NCBI GenBank assembly: GCA_013391845.1 | Contig: CP058414.1 | Coordinates: 3,458,501 to 3,522,500 of the forward strand | Length of the DNA: 64,000 nt | From: Pseudoalteromonas shioyasakiensis | GTDB lineage: Bacteria; Pseudomonadota; Gammaproteobacteria; Enterobacterales; Alteromonadaceae | Reading direction: 5' to 3' | Shown here: in pieces, positions 46,175 through 55,454 of the stretch | How positions within the stretch are numbered: position 1 is the stretch's first letter | Layout: each line of letters begins with the position of its first letter | The notes under the pieces: model-generated | What the model was told of the DNA's origin: nothing | The model's input: only the letters and a program-made list of their open reading frames with translations | Database searches by the model: none | Position numbers and translations under genes: made by a program

Positions 46175-48673
46175 TTGAATAATAAAGCACTGAAATATAA
46201 CTTTGTTTCATTTCTTATTTTAACAATTTTGTTTTTTATCATTGCCACCCTAGCGGCTCATTTAGCCAGCCCTACCCGCTATACCATTGACAAAACGGCG
46301 CCTATTTACAGTAAAACGGCGTATCGAATCGACTACAGTAAATCACTAACTCTGGAGCAGTTTTTAGCAGAACCAGAAAAGCTAAAGCAACGCCCTTTTA
46401 AAGATATTGAGTGGGATTTAGCCGAGCAAGATTATTGGCTAAAGCTTGATTTAGAAAACCGTCAAACAAAGCCAGTAGAGCTGTCTATTCACTTTGACAA
46501 CCCAATGGTTGATTACCTCACTGTCTATCATGTTGATGATAAGGGGCTGCTTATAGATACAACCGAGCTAGGAGATAAAGTAGCTGGGCTCAGTTTGTTC
46601 CAATACAGCACACCGCACAGCATTTTAACAATGCAGGGCAACGAGCAAACAACCCTCATTATTAAGATAGATACTGTTGGTATTAGTAAGACACCTATCA
46701 ATATTTATGGTGAAAAAGAGTTCCAAGATTTACTTCGTTCACAGTCGGGTATTTGGGGGATCTTTATTGGCGTGCTGATAATGGCAGCCCTCTATAACTT
46801 GGTATTATTTTTAGGGATTCGTGACCGTGTCTACCTTATTTACATAGGTTATATAATCTCAGCATTGCTACTTATGGGCTCAGTGCTTGGTTTTGGTTTT
46901 TATCTATGGCCTTTGTCATGGCAAATGTTTTTTAATGAGCAAGTGGTCTTCAGTAACTATGCAATAGCCTTTTTCACTGTAGCATTTTGCACTATGTTCT
47001 TACGCTACCATAAAGACAATTGCCGCCTTTATAAACTCAGTATTAGCTTTTTAGCCCTGCTCTTCAGTCTCAGCCTGATCAGTTTTTTCATGCTGGAATA
47101 TCATTCTTCAAAAATCTTTTTTGCCATCATGGTACCGCTTTATATTTTATGTATTTGCATGATATACAAAAAGTTAGTGAGTGGCTTTAGATGGGCAAAG
47201 TTTTATGTAATGTCTTGGGTGCCACTGATAGTAGGCGCTGCAATTCAACCTTTAGAGCTTACTGGATTTATTCAGTATAGCTTTGCAGTTAGATATATTT
47301 TTTTAGTCGCTATTCTGTGTGAAATTGTGCTCATGGCAATGGCGCTGGCTGATCGAGTCCGGTATCAACGTGAAAAAGCGCTGTATCATGCAACTCATAC
47401 TCAACAAACAGAGTTACTCAATCAAGCTATGCTCAAACAAGCCTATATGGCGATCACTTCAGAGCACAGGCTCGCTAATCTTTGTTTAGTGAAAATAGAG
47501 CAATTTAATGCCCTAATGAGCATCCTTAAGCCAAGTCAGAGTAGCCAAATAATTATCACAGTTGCTCAATCCCTAGAGCATCAAATCAATAAAAAGAGAC
47601 AATTTATTAATTTAGAGTCGGCTTTAGATAATAGCCCAAAAGTAGCTGATTTAGGGAATGGTATACTCGCCTTTATTTCTACCAAAATTCAGTCTCAAGT
47701 AGAGCTTTATCAAGAGCTTAACAACCTTTGTAAACAGCTCCCTAAACAATATAAAGTGGCAGGCTTAGACCTACAGCTTTACTATCGCTTTAGCATTACC
47801 GAGCCGGTTAGTGATGATGGCTTTGATATTTGGCTGCAGCGTGGCTACTTGGGTTTATCACAAAAACAACAAAATATTGACTTTAACGCACCACATATTG
47901 ATATGGATGTCAGCCTTGCTGCAGAATTACAGCAAGCAATACGAAGCAATACATTAGCCATTTACTTACAGCCAATTATCAATTTACACAGCGGCGCTAT
48001 CTGTGGTGCTGAGGCGCTATTACGCTGGCCTACAGCTGGTAAGTATCTCGATATTGAGCAACTGATTTTATTGGCTGAACGAACAGGTTTAATCAATGAA
48101 CTAAGCTTATGGGTAATTGATCAGGCTTGCCTTGCTGCTGCACAGCTTAATCGACAAGGTTACCGCGAGCATACTATTAGCGTTAATTTAAGTGCGAAAA
48201 ATCTCGCTATCCCTAAACTCGTCGAAAAAGTCGAAAACACTATCTTAAAACATGGTATTACCGCGGATCAGTTAAAGTTTGAATTAACCGAGTTTGCGCT
48301 TATTAAAAACCATGATGAAATGGTCAGCTTTATCAGCGAGCTCAATAAACTCGGGAGTAAGGTAGTACTCGATGACTTTGGTACTGGCTACTCTTCGTTG
48401 AACTACTTGGTGAATTATTCATTTAGCACTATAAAAGTAGATAAGTGCTTTATTCTTGATTTAGTGGATAACACAACTAATCAAGTGGTTGTAAAAACTG
48501 CCATTGATATGGCCCATAACCTTGATATGAATATCACCATCGAAGGTGTTGAAAACCAAGCTACAGAGAAAATGCTGATCAAAATGGGGGCTGATCAAGG
48601 CCAAGGCTATTATTACAGCAAAGCACTGCCGATTAATGAGTATCTAAGCTTTATTGCCTCACAATTTAAATAG
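46175..48673 (+). CDS. 7TMR-DISM sensor with degenerate GGDEF and EAL domain
   Basis: An 832-residue protein with an N-terminal membrane anchor (about 10-32), a periplasmic 7TMR-DISM extracellular domain, a seven-helix membrane block (about 190-395), a degenerate diguanylate cyclase region (no GGDEF motif, GNGILAF in its place) and an EAL phosphodiesterase domain with GAEALLRW, NLSAKNLA, DDFGTGYSSLNYL and TIEGVEN. The EAL signatures look intact, so it should break down cyclic-di-GMP. The only start that precedes the first membrane helix is a TTG at 46175, with a weak ribosome site; the first internal Met is far inside. Confidence 0.85.
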   Translation: MNNKALKYNFVSFLILTILFFIIATLAAHLASPTRYTIDKTAPIYSKTAYRIDYSKSLTLEQFLAEPEKLKQRPFKDIEWDLAEQDYWLKLDLENRQTKPVELSIHFDNPMVDYLTVYHVDDKGLLIDTTELGDKVAGLSLFQYSTPHSILTMQGNEQTTLIIKIDTVGISKTPINIYGEKEFQDLLRSQSGIWGIFIGVLIMAALYNLVLFLGIRDRVYLIYIGYIISALLLMGSVLGFGFYLWPLSWQMFFNEQVVFSNYAIAFFTVAFCTMFLRYHKDNCRLYKLSISFLALLFSLSLISFFMLEYHSSKIFFAIMVPLYILCICMIYKKLVSGFRWAKFYVMSWVPLIVGAAIQPLELTGFIQYSFAVRYIFLVAILCEIVLMAMALADRVRYQREKALYHATHTQQTELLNQAMLKQAYMAITSEHRLANLCLVKIEQFNALMSILKPSQSSQIIITVAQSLEHQINKKRQFINLESALDNSPKVADLGNGILAFISTKIQSQVELYQELNNLCKQLPKQYKVAGLDLQLYYRFSITEPVSDDGFDIWLQRGYLGLSQKQQNIDFNAPHIDMDVSLAAELQQAIRSNTLAIYLQPIINLHSGAICGAEALLRWPTAGKYLDIEQLILLAERTGLINELSLWVIDQACLAAAQLNRQGYREHTISVNLSAKNLAIPKLVEKVENTILKHGITADQLKFELTEFALIKNHDEMVSFISELNKLGSKVVLDDFGTGYSSLNYLVNYSFSTIKVDKCFILDLVDNTTNQVVVKTAIDMAHNLDMNITIEGVENQATEKMLIKMGADQGQGYYYSKALPINEYLSFIASQFK

Positions 48674-48719
48674 GGCGTGTTACACTGCTCTTTTTAACAT
48701 CTTTAGGGGCCATGTAAAG

Positions 48720-49529
48720 ATGCAAGGTACGATCAGAAAATTAAAGTCGACACTTACCTCTCCTGTCGAATATCAATTACCTATTGGTGATGAGCTAGTT
48801 TCGTTAAATGACTATATTGGTAAACCGCTAACACTCACTTTTACTGGCAATATTTTTTGCTGTAACTGCGGTAAAAAAACCAAGAAAAGCTACTCTCAAG
48901 GCCACTGTTTCGTGTGTATGCGCAAACTGGCTAGCTGTGACATGTGTATCATGAAGCCTGAAACGTGCCACTTTGATAAAGGTACCTGTCGTGAGCCGCA
49001 GTGGGGTGAAGAAAACTGCATGATCCCGCATTACGTGTATTTAGCAAACACCTCAGGCCTAAAAGTAGGTATTACCCGCCATACTCAAATTCCTACACGC
49101 TGGATTGACCAAGGTGCGACGCAAGCTTTACCTATCTTCAAAGTACAAACCCGCCTTCAATCTGGTTTAGTTGAGGTTGCCTTAGCCAAGTTTATTGCTG
49201 ATAAAACCAATTGGCGAAACATGCTAAAAGGCCAATCTGAAGCAATTGATTTAAAAGCCGCTGCCAGTGAGCTGATCCCACAAATTGATGCTAAGCTGAG
49301 TGAACTTGCTGAACTGTTTGGCTCAACGGCAATTGAAAAGCTCGATGAAGATGTGGTTGAGCTAGACTATCCTGTGAGTGAATACCCAAGCAAAATCAGC
49401 TCTTTCAATTTTGATAAAGCACCAGAAGTATCGGGGATTTTAAAAGGCATTAAAGGCCAGTACCTAATTTTTGATACTGGCGTAATTAATATTCGTAAGT
49501 TTACTTCTTATGAGATAAGCCTTAATTAA
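48720..49529 (+). CDS. DUF2797 family cysteine-rich protein
   Basis: A 269-residue protein of the DUF2797 family. A Cys-rich N-terminal half (CCNCGKKT, CFVCMRK, CDMCIMKPETC, ENC) suggests a zinc-binding domain; HYVYLANTSGLKVGITR that follows resembles the start of a GIY-YIG-type nuclease fold. Function unknown. The frame is open 22 codons further upstream, inside the EAL gene, but MQGTIRKLKS is the family start, so 48720 is chosen. It converges with the next gene, overlapping by 4 bases. Confidence 0.85.
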   Translation: MQGTIRKLKSTLTSPVEYQLPIGDELVSLNDYIGKPLTLTFTGNIFCCNCGKKTKKSYSQGHCFVCMRKLASCDMCIMKPETCHFDKGTCREPQWGEENCMIPHYVYLANTSGLKVGITRHTQIPTRWIDQGATQALPIFKVQTRLQSGLVEVALAKFIADKTNWRNMLKGQSEAIDLKAAASELIPQIDAKLSELAELFGSTAIEKLDEDVVELDYPVSEYPSKISSFNFDKAPEVSGILKGIKGQYLIFDTGVINIRKFTSYEISLN

Positions 49530-52030
49530 TCGCTTTTTTCTGTATTAAGGTAAAAGTCATACCATTGCTGTTTCGCTACGGGACGGCAAAAATAATAGCC
49601 TTGAATGATATCGCAGTTAAGTGAACGTAAGTAATTTAACTGCTCTACCTTCTCAACCCCTTCGGCGACAACATGAATACTTAAACTTTTCGCAAGACTA
49701 ATAATCGCCGTTACTATTTCACTATTACCATATTCATCAGGTACTTTTGCTATAAAGCTGGCATCTATTTTTAACGTATCAATAGGCAGTTTTGTTAAAT
49801 AACTTAAAGCCGAATACCCCGTACCAAAGTCATCCAAAGTAATATGCACACCTAGTTTTTTCAGCGCCAACAACTCTTGCTTGGCCTCACTAAAGTGGCT
49901 TATAAAACAGCTTTCCGTCAGCTCAACTTCAAGCTTGTGTGGGTCAACATTATAACGCTCAAGTAAACGCTCAACATTCGATGCTAATTGCCCCTGACGT
50001 AAGTGATTCGCCGATATATTAATTGCTAAGCGCCCTGCTTCAATCCCTTGTTGCTGCCACTTTTCTAACTCTTTACAAGCCTGCTCGATTACCCATAAAT
50101 CGAGTTTTACAATTAGACCAAGCTCTTCAGCAAGGGGGATAAATTTAGCCGGTGAGATCACGCCAAGATTCGGCTCATGCCAACGCAAAAGCGCTTCAAC
50201 ACCTAAAATTTTACCCGAGTTTAACTCTTGCTTCGGTTGGAAATAAAGCTCAAATTCGTCACATTCAATGGCATTTTGCAAACGGCTCATCATTGCCAGA
50301 CGTTCTAAAGAGCGCGCATTCATAGCTGGTTTAAATAATTGAAATGAATTACGACCGACTTCTTTGGCGCGGTACATAGCAATATCAGCATGCTTAAGTA
50401 ATGTGGCGCTATCTACGCCATCATCTGGATAAACTGCGGCGCCAATAGAGGCTGTAATTGCAACTACATGCTCGTTAATAGCAAGCGGCATACTCACTTG
50501 CTGTAATACTTGTTCTGCAAAGTTTAATAACGTTTCAACACGATTTACTTCGCATAGTAAAACAAATTCATCACCACCTAAGCGTGCTAGGGTATCCCCT
50601 TCAGGTAAGATTGATAAAATTCGTTCAGCAACTTGTTCAAGCAAATTATCACCTGCGTCATGTCCTAAGCTGTCGTTGACCTCTTTAAAGCGATCTAAGT
50701 CGATAAACATTACAGCTAAAAGATCATGGTTACGCTTGGCGGTGCTTAGTGCAATGGAGAGCCTGTCATGAAATAAGCGCCGATTTGGCAGGCCGGTCAA
50801 TTCATCGTAATAGGCAAGCTGGGCAATTTTTTCTTCAGCACGTTTACGCTCAGTAATATCGCTAAAAATAGCTGCATACAGCACCTCATCAAAGTTAGGG
50901 TCTTTAATTTGAATGATGGTTAGCCACTCAACAAACTCTTCGCCGCCTTTCTTACAATTACAGATCTCCCCTTGCCACACCCCTTCATATTCAATGGCAT
51001 GCCACATTTTTTGATAAAAAGAACGACTATGTTTTGTTGAGCTTAGAATATTTGGCCGCTTACCTATTACTTCATGTTCAGCAAAACCTGTCAGCTCAGT
51101 AAAAGCTGGGTTAACTTGAATAATGGTGCCGTCTTTGCGAGTTAACATGATGCCATCAAGTGAGGCATCAATAATTTTATTTGCAAGAAATAGGTTACGT
51201 TGTGACTTTTGCAAAGCAAGATCACGCTGCTCAATAGCACGCTCAAGCTCGCAACAATAAGCCGATTCAATCTCTGTGATCAAATCAGCAAATGAAATCA
51301 CCCCACAGATCTCATCATCTTTGACCACCAAATGGCGAACATTATGCTCTGTCATAGTGCGATAAGCATCAAATAAACTACTTTCACAATCAATTTCAAT
51401 TAACGGATAACTGGCATACTGCCAACAGGGATTTAGCCACTCAGTTTGGATTATCAATTCAACAATGTCGCGCTGAGTAATAATACCGTGTACTTCAAGC
51501 TCTCGGTTATAAACCAGCACACTATCAAGCCTGCCAGTTCGCATCAGCTGCACAACCTCTTCAATCGGTGTCTGCGCATCAACGACCTCAAGGTCGGTGC
51601 GGTATTGCTCATGAATAGGCCTAAACTGTAGGTAGTGGTCCAGACCTTGGTTATGAACGATATCAGAAAGGTTCAGCATACCAGCAGGTTGGTTCTCACT
51701 ATCCATTACTAATAAATGGCGAATACCATGTTGTTGAAAACGCAGCGTTGCATCACTGACTGAACATTGGTTAGGCACCGTAATAACAGGTGCTGACATC
51801 ACCTCATGAATGGCAAGATTCTTGTAAGCTGGGCTGCTGATATCAATTTTCAAACAATCAGCTTCAGTCCAAATCCCAACCACGGACTGTTCATGTTGGA
51901 TAAAAATAGCCGTTACATTGTGAACATGCATCAACCTTACCGCATCGACCAAAGGCGTATGCGCAGGACATGATACCAATTTATGCGAAAAGACATCACT
52001 GACCTTTTGATGTCGTCTTGGTTGATTCAT
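49526..52030 (-). CDS. CBS-PAS-GGDEF-EAL cyclic-di-GMP signalling protein
   Basis: An 834-residue cytoplasmic protein without membrane segments. It has four CBS motifs in two Bateman pairs (about 1-270), a PAS domain with PAC (about 285-405), GGDEF (RLGGDEFVLL, intact) and EAL (GVEALLRWHEPN, DDFGTGYSALSYL, VAEGVEK, all intact). So it may both make and break cyclic-di-GMP. CBS pairs usually sense adenine nucleotides and PAS domains small ligands or redox state; which applies is unknown. Confidence 0.92.
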   Translation of the reverse strand: MNQPRRHQKVSDVFSHKLVSCPAHTPLVDAVRLMHVHNVTAIFIQHEQSVVGIWTEADCLKIDISSPAYKNLAIHEVMSAPVITVPNQCSVSDATLRFQQHGIRHLLVMDSENQPAGMLNLSDIVHNQGLDHYLQFRPIHEQYRTDLEVVDAQTPIEEVVQLMRTGRLDSVLVYNRELEVHGIITQRDIVELIIQTEWLNPCWQYASYPLIEIDCESSLFDAYRTMTEHNVRHLVVKDDEICGVISFADLITEIESAYCCELERAIEQRDLALQKSQRNLFLANKIIDASLDGIMLTRKDGTIIQVNPAFTELTGFAEHEVIGKRPNILSSTKHSRSFYQKMWHAIEYEGVWQGEICNCKKGGEEFVEWLTIIQIKDPNFDEVLYAAIFSDITERKRAEEKIAQLAYYDELTGLPNRRLFHDRLSIALSTAKRNHDLLAVMFIDLDRFKEVNDSLGHDAGDNLLEQVAERILSILPEGDTLARLGGDEFVLLCEVNRVETLLNFAEQVLQQVSMPLAINEHVVAITASIGAAVYPDDGVDSATLLKHADIAMYRAKEVGRNSFQLFKPAMNARSLERLAMMSRLQNAIECDEFELYFQPKQELNSGKILGVEALLRWHEPNLGVISPAKFIPLAEELGLIVKLDLWVIEQACKELEKWQQQGIEAGRLAINISANHLRQGQLASNVERLLERYNVDPHKLEVELTESCFISHFSEAKQELLALKKLGVHITLDDFGTGYSALSYLTKLPIDTLKIDASFIAKVPDEYGNSEIVTAIISLAKSLSIHVVAEGVEKVEQLNYLRSLNCDIIQGYYFCRPVAKQQWYDFYLNTEKSD

Positions 52031-52108
52031 AAGTCGACTTTCCTAGTTCTTGCATGAATTGACAATTATAATCATTTCAATATTGGCAACTTTGACACAG
52101 GACAATAA

Positions 52109-52402
52109 ATGCACTCATCATTTCCTAAGATTATTTTTTCAGCTAATGAATTAGCATTAGTAGAAGATGAAGCCGATATTGAAAGCTTTGTTTATGGTTT
52201 GAGTGAGGAGCAGCAACTCGCAGTTATTATGCTTTTAGCTACAGGGCACTATGTTAATTTGCAGGGTGAGAGCGTTAAAGCCTTAACTGACGCTGAGCTT
52301 GCGACTAAAGTGACTGAGCATCTAGCACAAGAAGGAGTGTGCTGTTTAAGTAAGGTTTCTCGGCTTACACCATCGCAAGCCTTTGCTATGCTGGCAGATT
52401 AA
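52109..52402 (+). CDS. Conserved-looking hypothetical protein, 97 residues
   Basis: A soluble 97-residue protein (acidic, no signal peptide, no membrane segment) that I do not recognise. AGGACA lies before the ATG. It starts 78 bases from the divergent CBS-GGDEF-EAL gene and ends with a 4-base overlap of the convergent deacetylase gene. Its clean start, ribosome site and tight packing argue it is real, but no function can be given. Confidence 0.7.
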   Translation: MHSSFPKIIFSANELALVEDEADIESFVYGLSEEQQLAVIMLLATGHYVNLQGESVKALTDAELATKVTEHLAQEGVCCLSKVSRLTPSQAFAMLAD

Positions 52403-53319
52403 GGTGCATCCACCAGCGCTTTAATATGCGCCACAGCACTTCGACCAAGGGCTGATAAGGCATAACCTCCTTCGAGGTAAGAGACAATCCCTTTACAATC
52501 TTGCTGTTGGCAAAACTCAGCTAATTGTGTAGTGAGCCATGCGTAATCATCTTCAACAAATTTCAGGCTTGCCATGTCATCTTCAAGGTGAGCATCAAAC
52601 CCAGCACTAATAAACAATAGTTCAGGCTTAAATTCATTGAGTTTTGGCAGCCATTGCTCAAGGTACACAGCTTTCAAGTCATTACCATCACTGGCAATTG
52701 GCAGCGGTGAGTTCACTAAAGTCGCGTTATTTTCAACCGCAGTATTAGGATAAAATGGGTGTTGAAACAAAGAGCAAAACAACACATTATCATCTTCTAA
52801 AAAGATATCTTGAGTGCCGTTTCCATGGTGAACATCGAAGTCTAGAATAGCGATGCGTTTTACACCTTTGCTTTGCGCATATTTCACGGCAATGGCTAGA
52901 TTATTAAAAACGCAAAACCCTGCAGAGGAGCTGCGGTTTGCATGATGGCCCGGCGGTCTAACCGAGCAAAAAGCTGCATCTAGCTTATCAGCAAGGATCT
53001 CATCAACGGCTAATAACCCGGCGCCAACGGCACGCTCAATCGCTTTCATTGAGTCTGGACACAGCCAGGTATCGCCGTCTAATTCAGCAAGCCCGTCATT
53101 AGGAATTGTTTGTTCTACATGGCTGACCAAAGACTCATCATGAGCACGTAAAAAATCGTCGCGGCTAGCTTTTGGAGCTTGTAAATGAGTAATTGCAATA
53201 TCAACACCGCTTGCTAGCAAACGGTCGGTGATCACATCTAAACGCGCGGGACATTCTGGGTGATCCTCAATCATTTTATGTTTACGACAAAATGGATGTG
53301 AGATAACTGCCGTTCTCAT
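52399..53319 (-). CDS. Histone-deacetylase-family (class II-like) deacetylase
   Basis: A 306-residue enzyme of the arginase-deacetylase fold. RPPGHHANRSSSAGFCVFNN carries the catalytic His pair and FDVHHGNGTQ two zinc ligands (Asp, His). The bacterial members act on acetyl-polyamines, acetoin-type compounds or other acetylamides; the substrate here is unknown. It follows an intergenic hairpin and is transcribed towards the small orphan gene. Confidence 0.9.
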   Translation of the reverse strand: MRTAVISHPFCRKHKMIEDHPECPARLDVITDRLLASGVDIAITHLQAPKASRDDFLRAHDESLVSHVEQTIPNDGLAELDGDTWLCPDSMKAIERAVGAGLLAVDEILADKLDAAFCSVRPPGHHANRSSSAGFCVFNNLAIAVKYAQSKGVKRIAILDFDVHHGNGTQDIFLEDDNVLFCSLFQHPFYPNTAVENNATLVNSPLPIASDGNDLKAVYLEQWLPKLNEFKPELLFISAGFDAHLEDDMASLKFVEDDYAWLTTQLAEFCQQQDCKGIVSYLEGGYALSALGRSAVAHIKALVDAP

Positions 53320-53353
53320 AATACGCTCCTTGGATTATTTTCCCCCAGTATAA

Positions 53354-53377
53354 CAAAGCCACCGAATGGTGGCTTTG
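53354..53377 (-). terminator. Hairpin terminator between serine hydrolase and deacetylase genes
   Basis: A perfect 10-bp stem CAAAGCCACC / GGTGGCTTTG (53354-53363, 53368-53377), loop GAAT; the minus-strand T-run is short. It ends the serine hydrolase gene before the deacetylase gene. Confidence 0.6.
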
Positions 53378-53387
53378 CGACTTTGGT

Positions 53388-54935
53388 TTACTTTTTAGCG
53401 CGTAAATCTAAATTTCTAAAGTCAAAACTAAAGTCAGTGACCGCCGTTGATACAGCGCGCATTTTCGCACCACTCACTCTGTTTTCTGGGCTCATTTGAA
53501 ACTCTATGTAAGCATCCGCTTCAAGTAACTTTTCATCCCACTTAACAATAAAGGTATTGCCAGTGTAATGCTCTAGTTGACCTTTTAAGCGCTTTGTATG
53601 AGTAAAATCAATACGTAGCTGACCATTTAACTCTTCGATGACCACATCACCATACCAGTTATCATGCAGTGTACCTGTGTAGTTGATGTTTGGTAGTTTC
53701 GGTTGATAATCGGCCGGTGTTTCTGGTTTTGCATTTGCGTAAGCTTCTTTTTTACCTTCAAAATGCTTTTTCGCAAGATCTTCAACCCAGTCTTTATCTT
53801 CAAGATCTAATGCATCTTCTAACACTTCATAAGTTACTGCTGATAACGCACTAAATGCTTGCTGGTTACTAAGAATCACAATACCGAGGTTTTTCTCTGG
53901 TAATAATGTCACTTGAGACACCATACCTAAGATACCACCACCATGGCCTAACTTTTTAATGCCGTGGAAGTCTTCAATACTCCAGCCTAAACCATAGCCT
54001 CTAAATTGCTGATGGTAAGCTTCATAAGCTCTTTTTGAGGCCATTGACGTAATATGTGGATGCCACATTTGTTGCTGCTGCTTTTCAGTGAATAACTGAT
54101 CGCCATTTGGCATTTTGCCATGTGCAAGCTGCGTGCGTAGCCATTGGCTCATATCACTCACGCTTGATGCAATCGCACCTGCACCACGGAAGTCTTCAAG
54201 GTAGTTAACAAAAAATGGATGTAGTTGCCCATCCATTGGGATATGACCCGTAGCCCAGTTTTTATTACTACTAGGGATACGTGAAAAACCAGCTCGCGAG
54301 TTTTTCATATCGAGAGGCTCAAGAATATTTTTCTCAATATAATCATTCCAGCTCATGCCAGAGACACGCGCAACCACCTCACCTGCTGTCACAAACATTA
54401 GGTTGTTATACGCGTATTTACTGCGAAAACTACTTGCCGGTTTCAAATATTTTAGGCCTGCGATGATCTCATCAATCGATTTGTCGGTATCTGGCCAAAT
54501 CATTAAATCACCTTGCCCTAAACCCAAACCGCTACGGTGGCTTAATAAATCGCGAATGGTCATTTCGCGCGTAACATAAGGGTCATACAAGCGAAACTCA
54601 GGTAGATGATCAATGACTTTGTCATCCCAGCTTAGCTTGCCTTCATCAATCAATTTAGCTAACGCTGCTGCGGTAAATGCTTTGGTGTTTGAGGCTATAC
54701 CGAATAATGTGTCTTTATTTACTTTTTTACCGGTATCAAGGTGAGATACACCAAAACCTTTTGCTAACACGACTTTATCATTTTCAACAATCGCCACAGC
54801 CATACCCGGTACATCAAAACGTGCCATCGACGTTTCAATCACTTTTTCGATTTTCTTAGTATCAATATCAGCATAGCTGTAAAACGAACAGCTTGATAAC
54901 AATGCCGCTGCAACGGCTAATTTACGGAGTTTCAT
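53388..54935 (-). CDS. Serine hydrolase, class C beta-lactamase family
   Basis: A 515-residue exported protein (signal peptide 1-22, with a possible lipobox-like SSCS). The beta-lactamase/penicillin-binding fold shows S82-x-x-K85 (ASNTKAF), the YxN motif in KYAYNNLM and HGG in KLGHGGGILG. The C-terminal ~120 residues form an extra domain. Members are carboxypeptidase-, esterase- or peptide-hydrolase-like enzymes; which one is not readable here. Its start overlaps the upstream gamma-glutamylcyclotransferase gene by 4 bases. Confidence 0.88.
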   Translation of the reverse strand: MKLRKLAVAAALLSSCSFYSYADIDTKKIEKVIETSMARFDVPGMAVAIVENDKVVLAKGFGVSHLDTGKKVNKDTLFGIASNTKAFTAAALAKLIDEGKLSWDDKVIDHLPEFRLYDPYVTREMTIRDLLSHRSGLGLGQGDLMIWPDTDKSIDEIIAGLKYLKPASSFRSKYAYNNLMFVTAGEVVARVSGMSWNDYIEKNILEPLDMKNSRAGFSRIPSSNKNWATGHIPMDGQLHPFFVNYLEDFRGAGAIASSVSDMSQWLRTQLAHGKMPNGDQLFTEKQQQQMWHPHITSMASKRAYEAYHQQFRGYGLGWSIEDFHGIKKLGHGGGILGMVSQVTLLPEKNLGIVILSNQQAFSALSAVTYEVLEDALDLEDKDWVEDLAKKHFEGKKEAYANAKPETPADYQPKLPNINYTGTLHDNWYGDVVIEELNGQLRIDFTHTKRLKGQLEHYTGNTFIVKWDEKLLEADAYIEFQMSPENRVSGAKMRAVSTAVTDFSFDFRNLDLRAKK

Positions 54936-55447
54936 AATATCCCTTGGTGATTTTTATTGTTGTGAATAGCGAACTCTTTCGCTGCTCGGGTTTTATCTGG
55001 ATCATCGCAACTTTGTCTTGCGAGTATTGCTTCACTGTAATGATTTGGTACACCTGCTTCAAGCGCTCCGCGATGAACATGCTGAAGATACCAGTCGAAT
55101 GGAAGTAAAGACTCATCAAGGGTGTTAGCAATATAACAATGCGCAGCGAGTTGCTCGCCATCAATTAGCTCAACGGTGATATCTACACAGTCATAACGTG
55201 GCCCTTCGATATCATCAAGAATCGACTTTTCCGCTTCGTTAAGCTGATAAACAACGCCATATACCAAGGTATCTGCTTGCCCTGTTTTACGCACGCTGCA
55301 TTTTGCAGAACCATCGGTACTCACCATATCAAAAGTCAGCTCATAACCCTTTAAAATGGCTGTGCCCACCCGTTTTGCTCCAGGTAGCCTTGCCAGCAAT
55401 CGACTCGATGACATATTTGAACCAAATGAAAAGTTATACAGCGCCAT
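54932..55447 (-). CDS. Gamma-glutamylcyclotransferase-like protein
   Basis: A 171-residue GGCT-fold protein: FSFGSNMSSSRL at the N-terminus forms the substrate cavity and E81 (DDIEGPRYDCVDI) is placed as the catalytic Glu. Family members release 5-oxoproline from gamma-glutamyl compounds. A 177-residue frame exists, but GAGGTGAG sits just before the ATG at 55447, which matches the family N-terminus. It is coupled to LysE and the hydrolase by short spacing or overlap. Confidence 0.9.
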   Translation of the reverse strand: MALYNFSFGSNMSSSRLLARLPGAKRVGTAILKGYELTFDMVSTDGSAKCSVRKTGQADTLVYGVVYQLNEAEKSILDDIEGPRYDCVDITVELIDGEQLAAHCYIANTLDESLLPFDWYLQHVHRGALEAGVPNHYSEAILARQSCDDPDKTRAAKEFAIHNNKNHQGIL

Positions 55448-55454
55448 ACTCACC

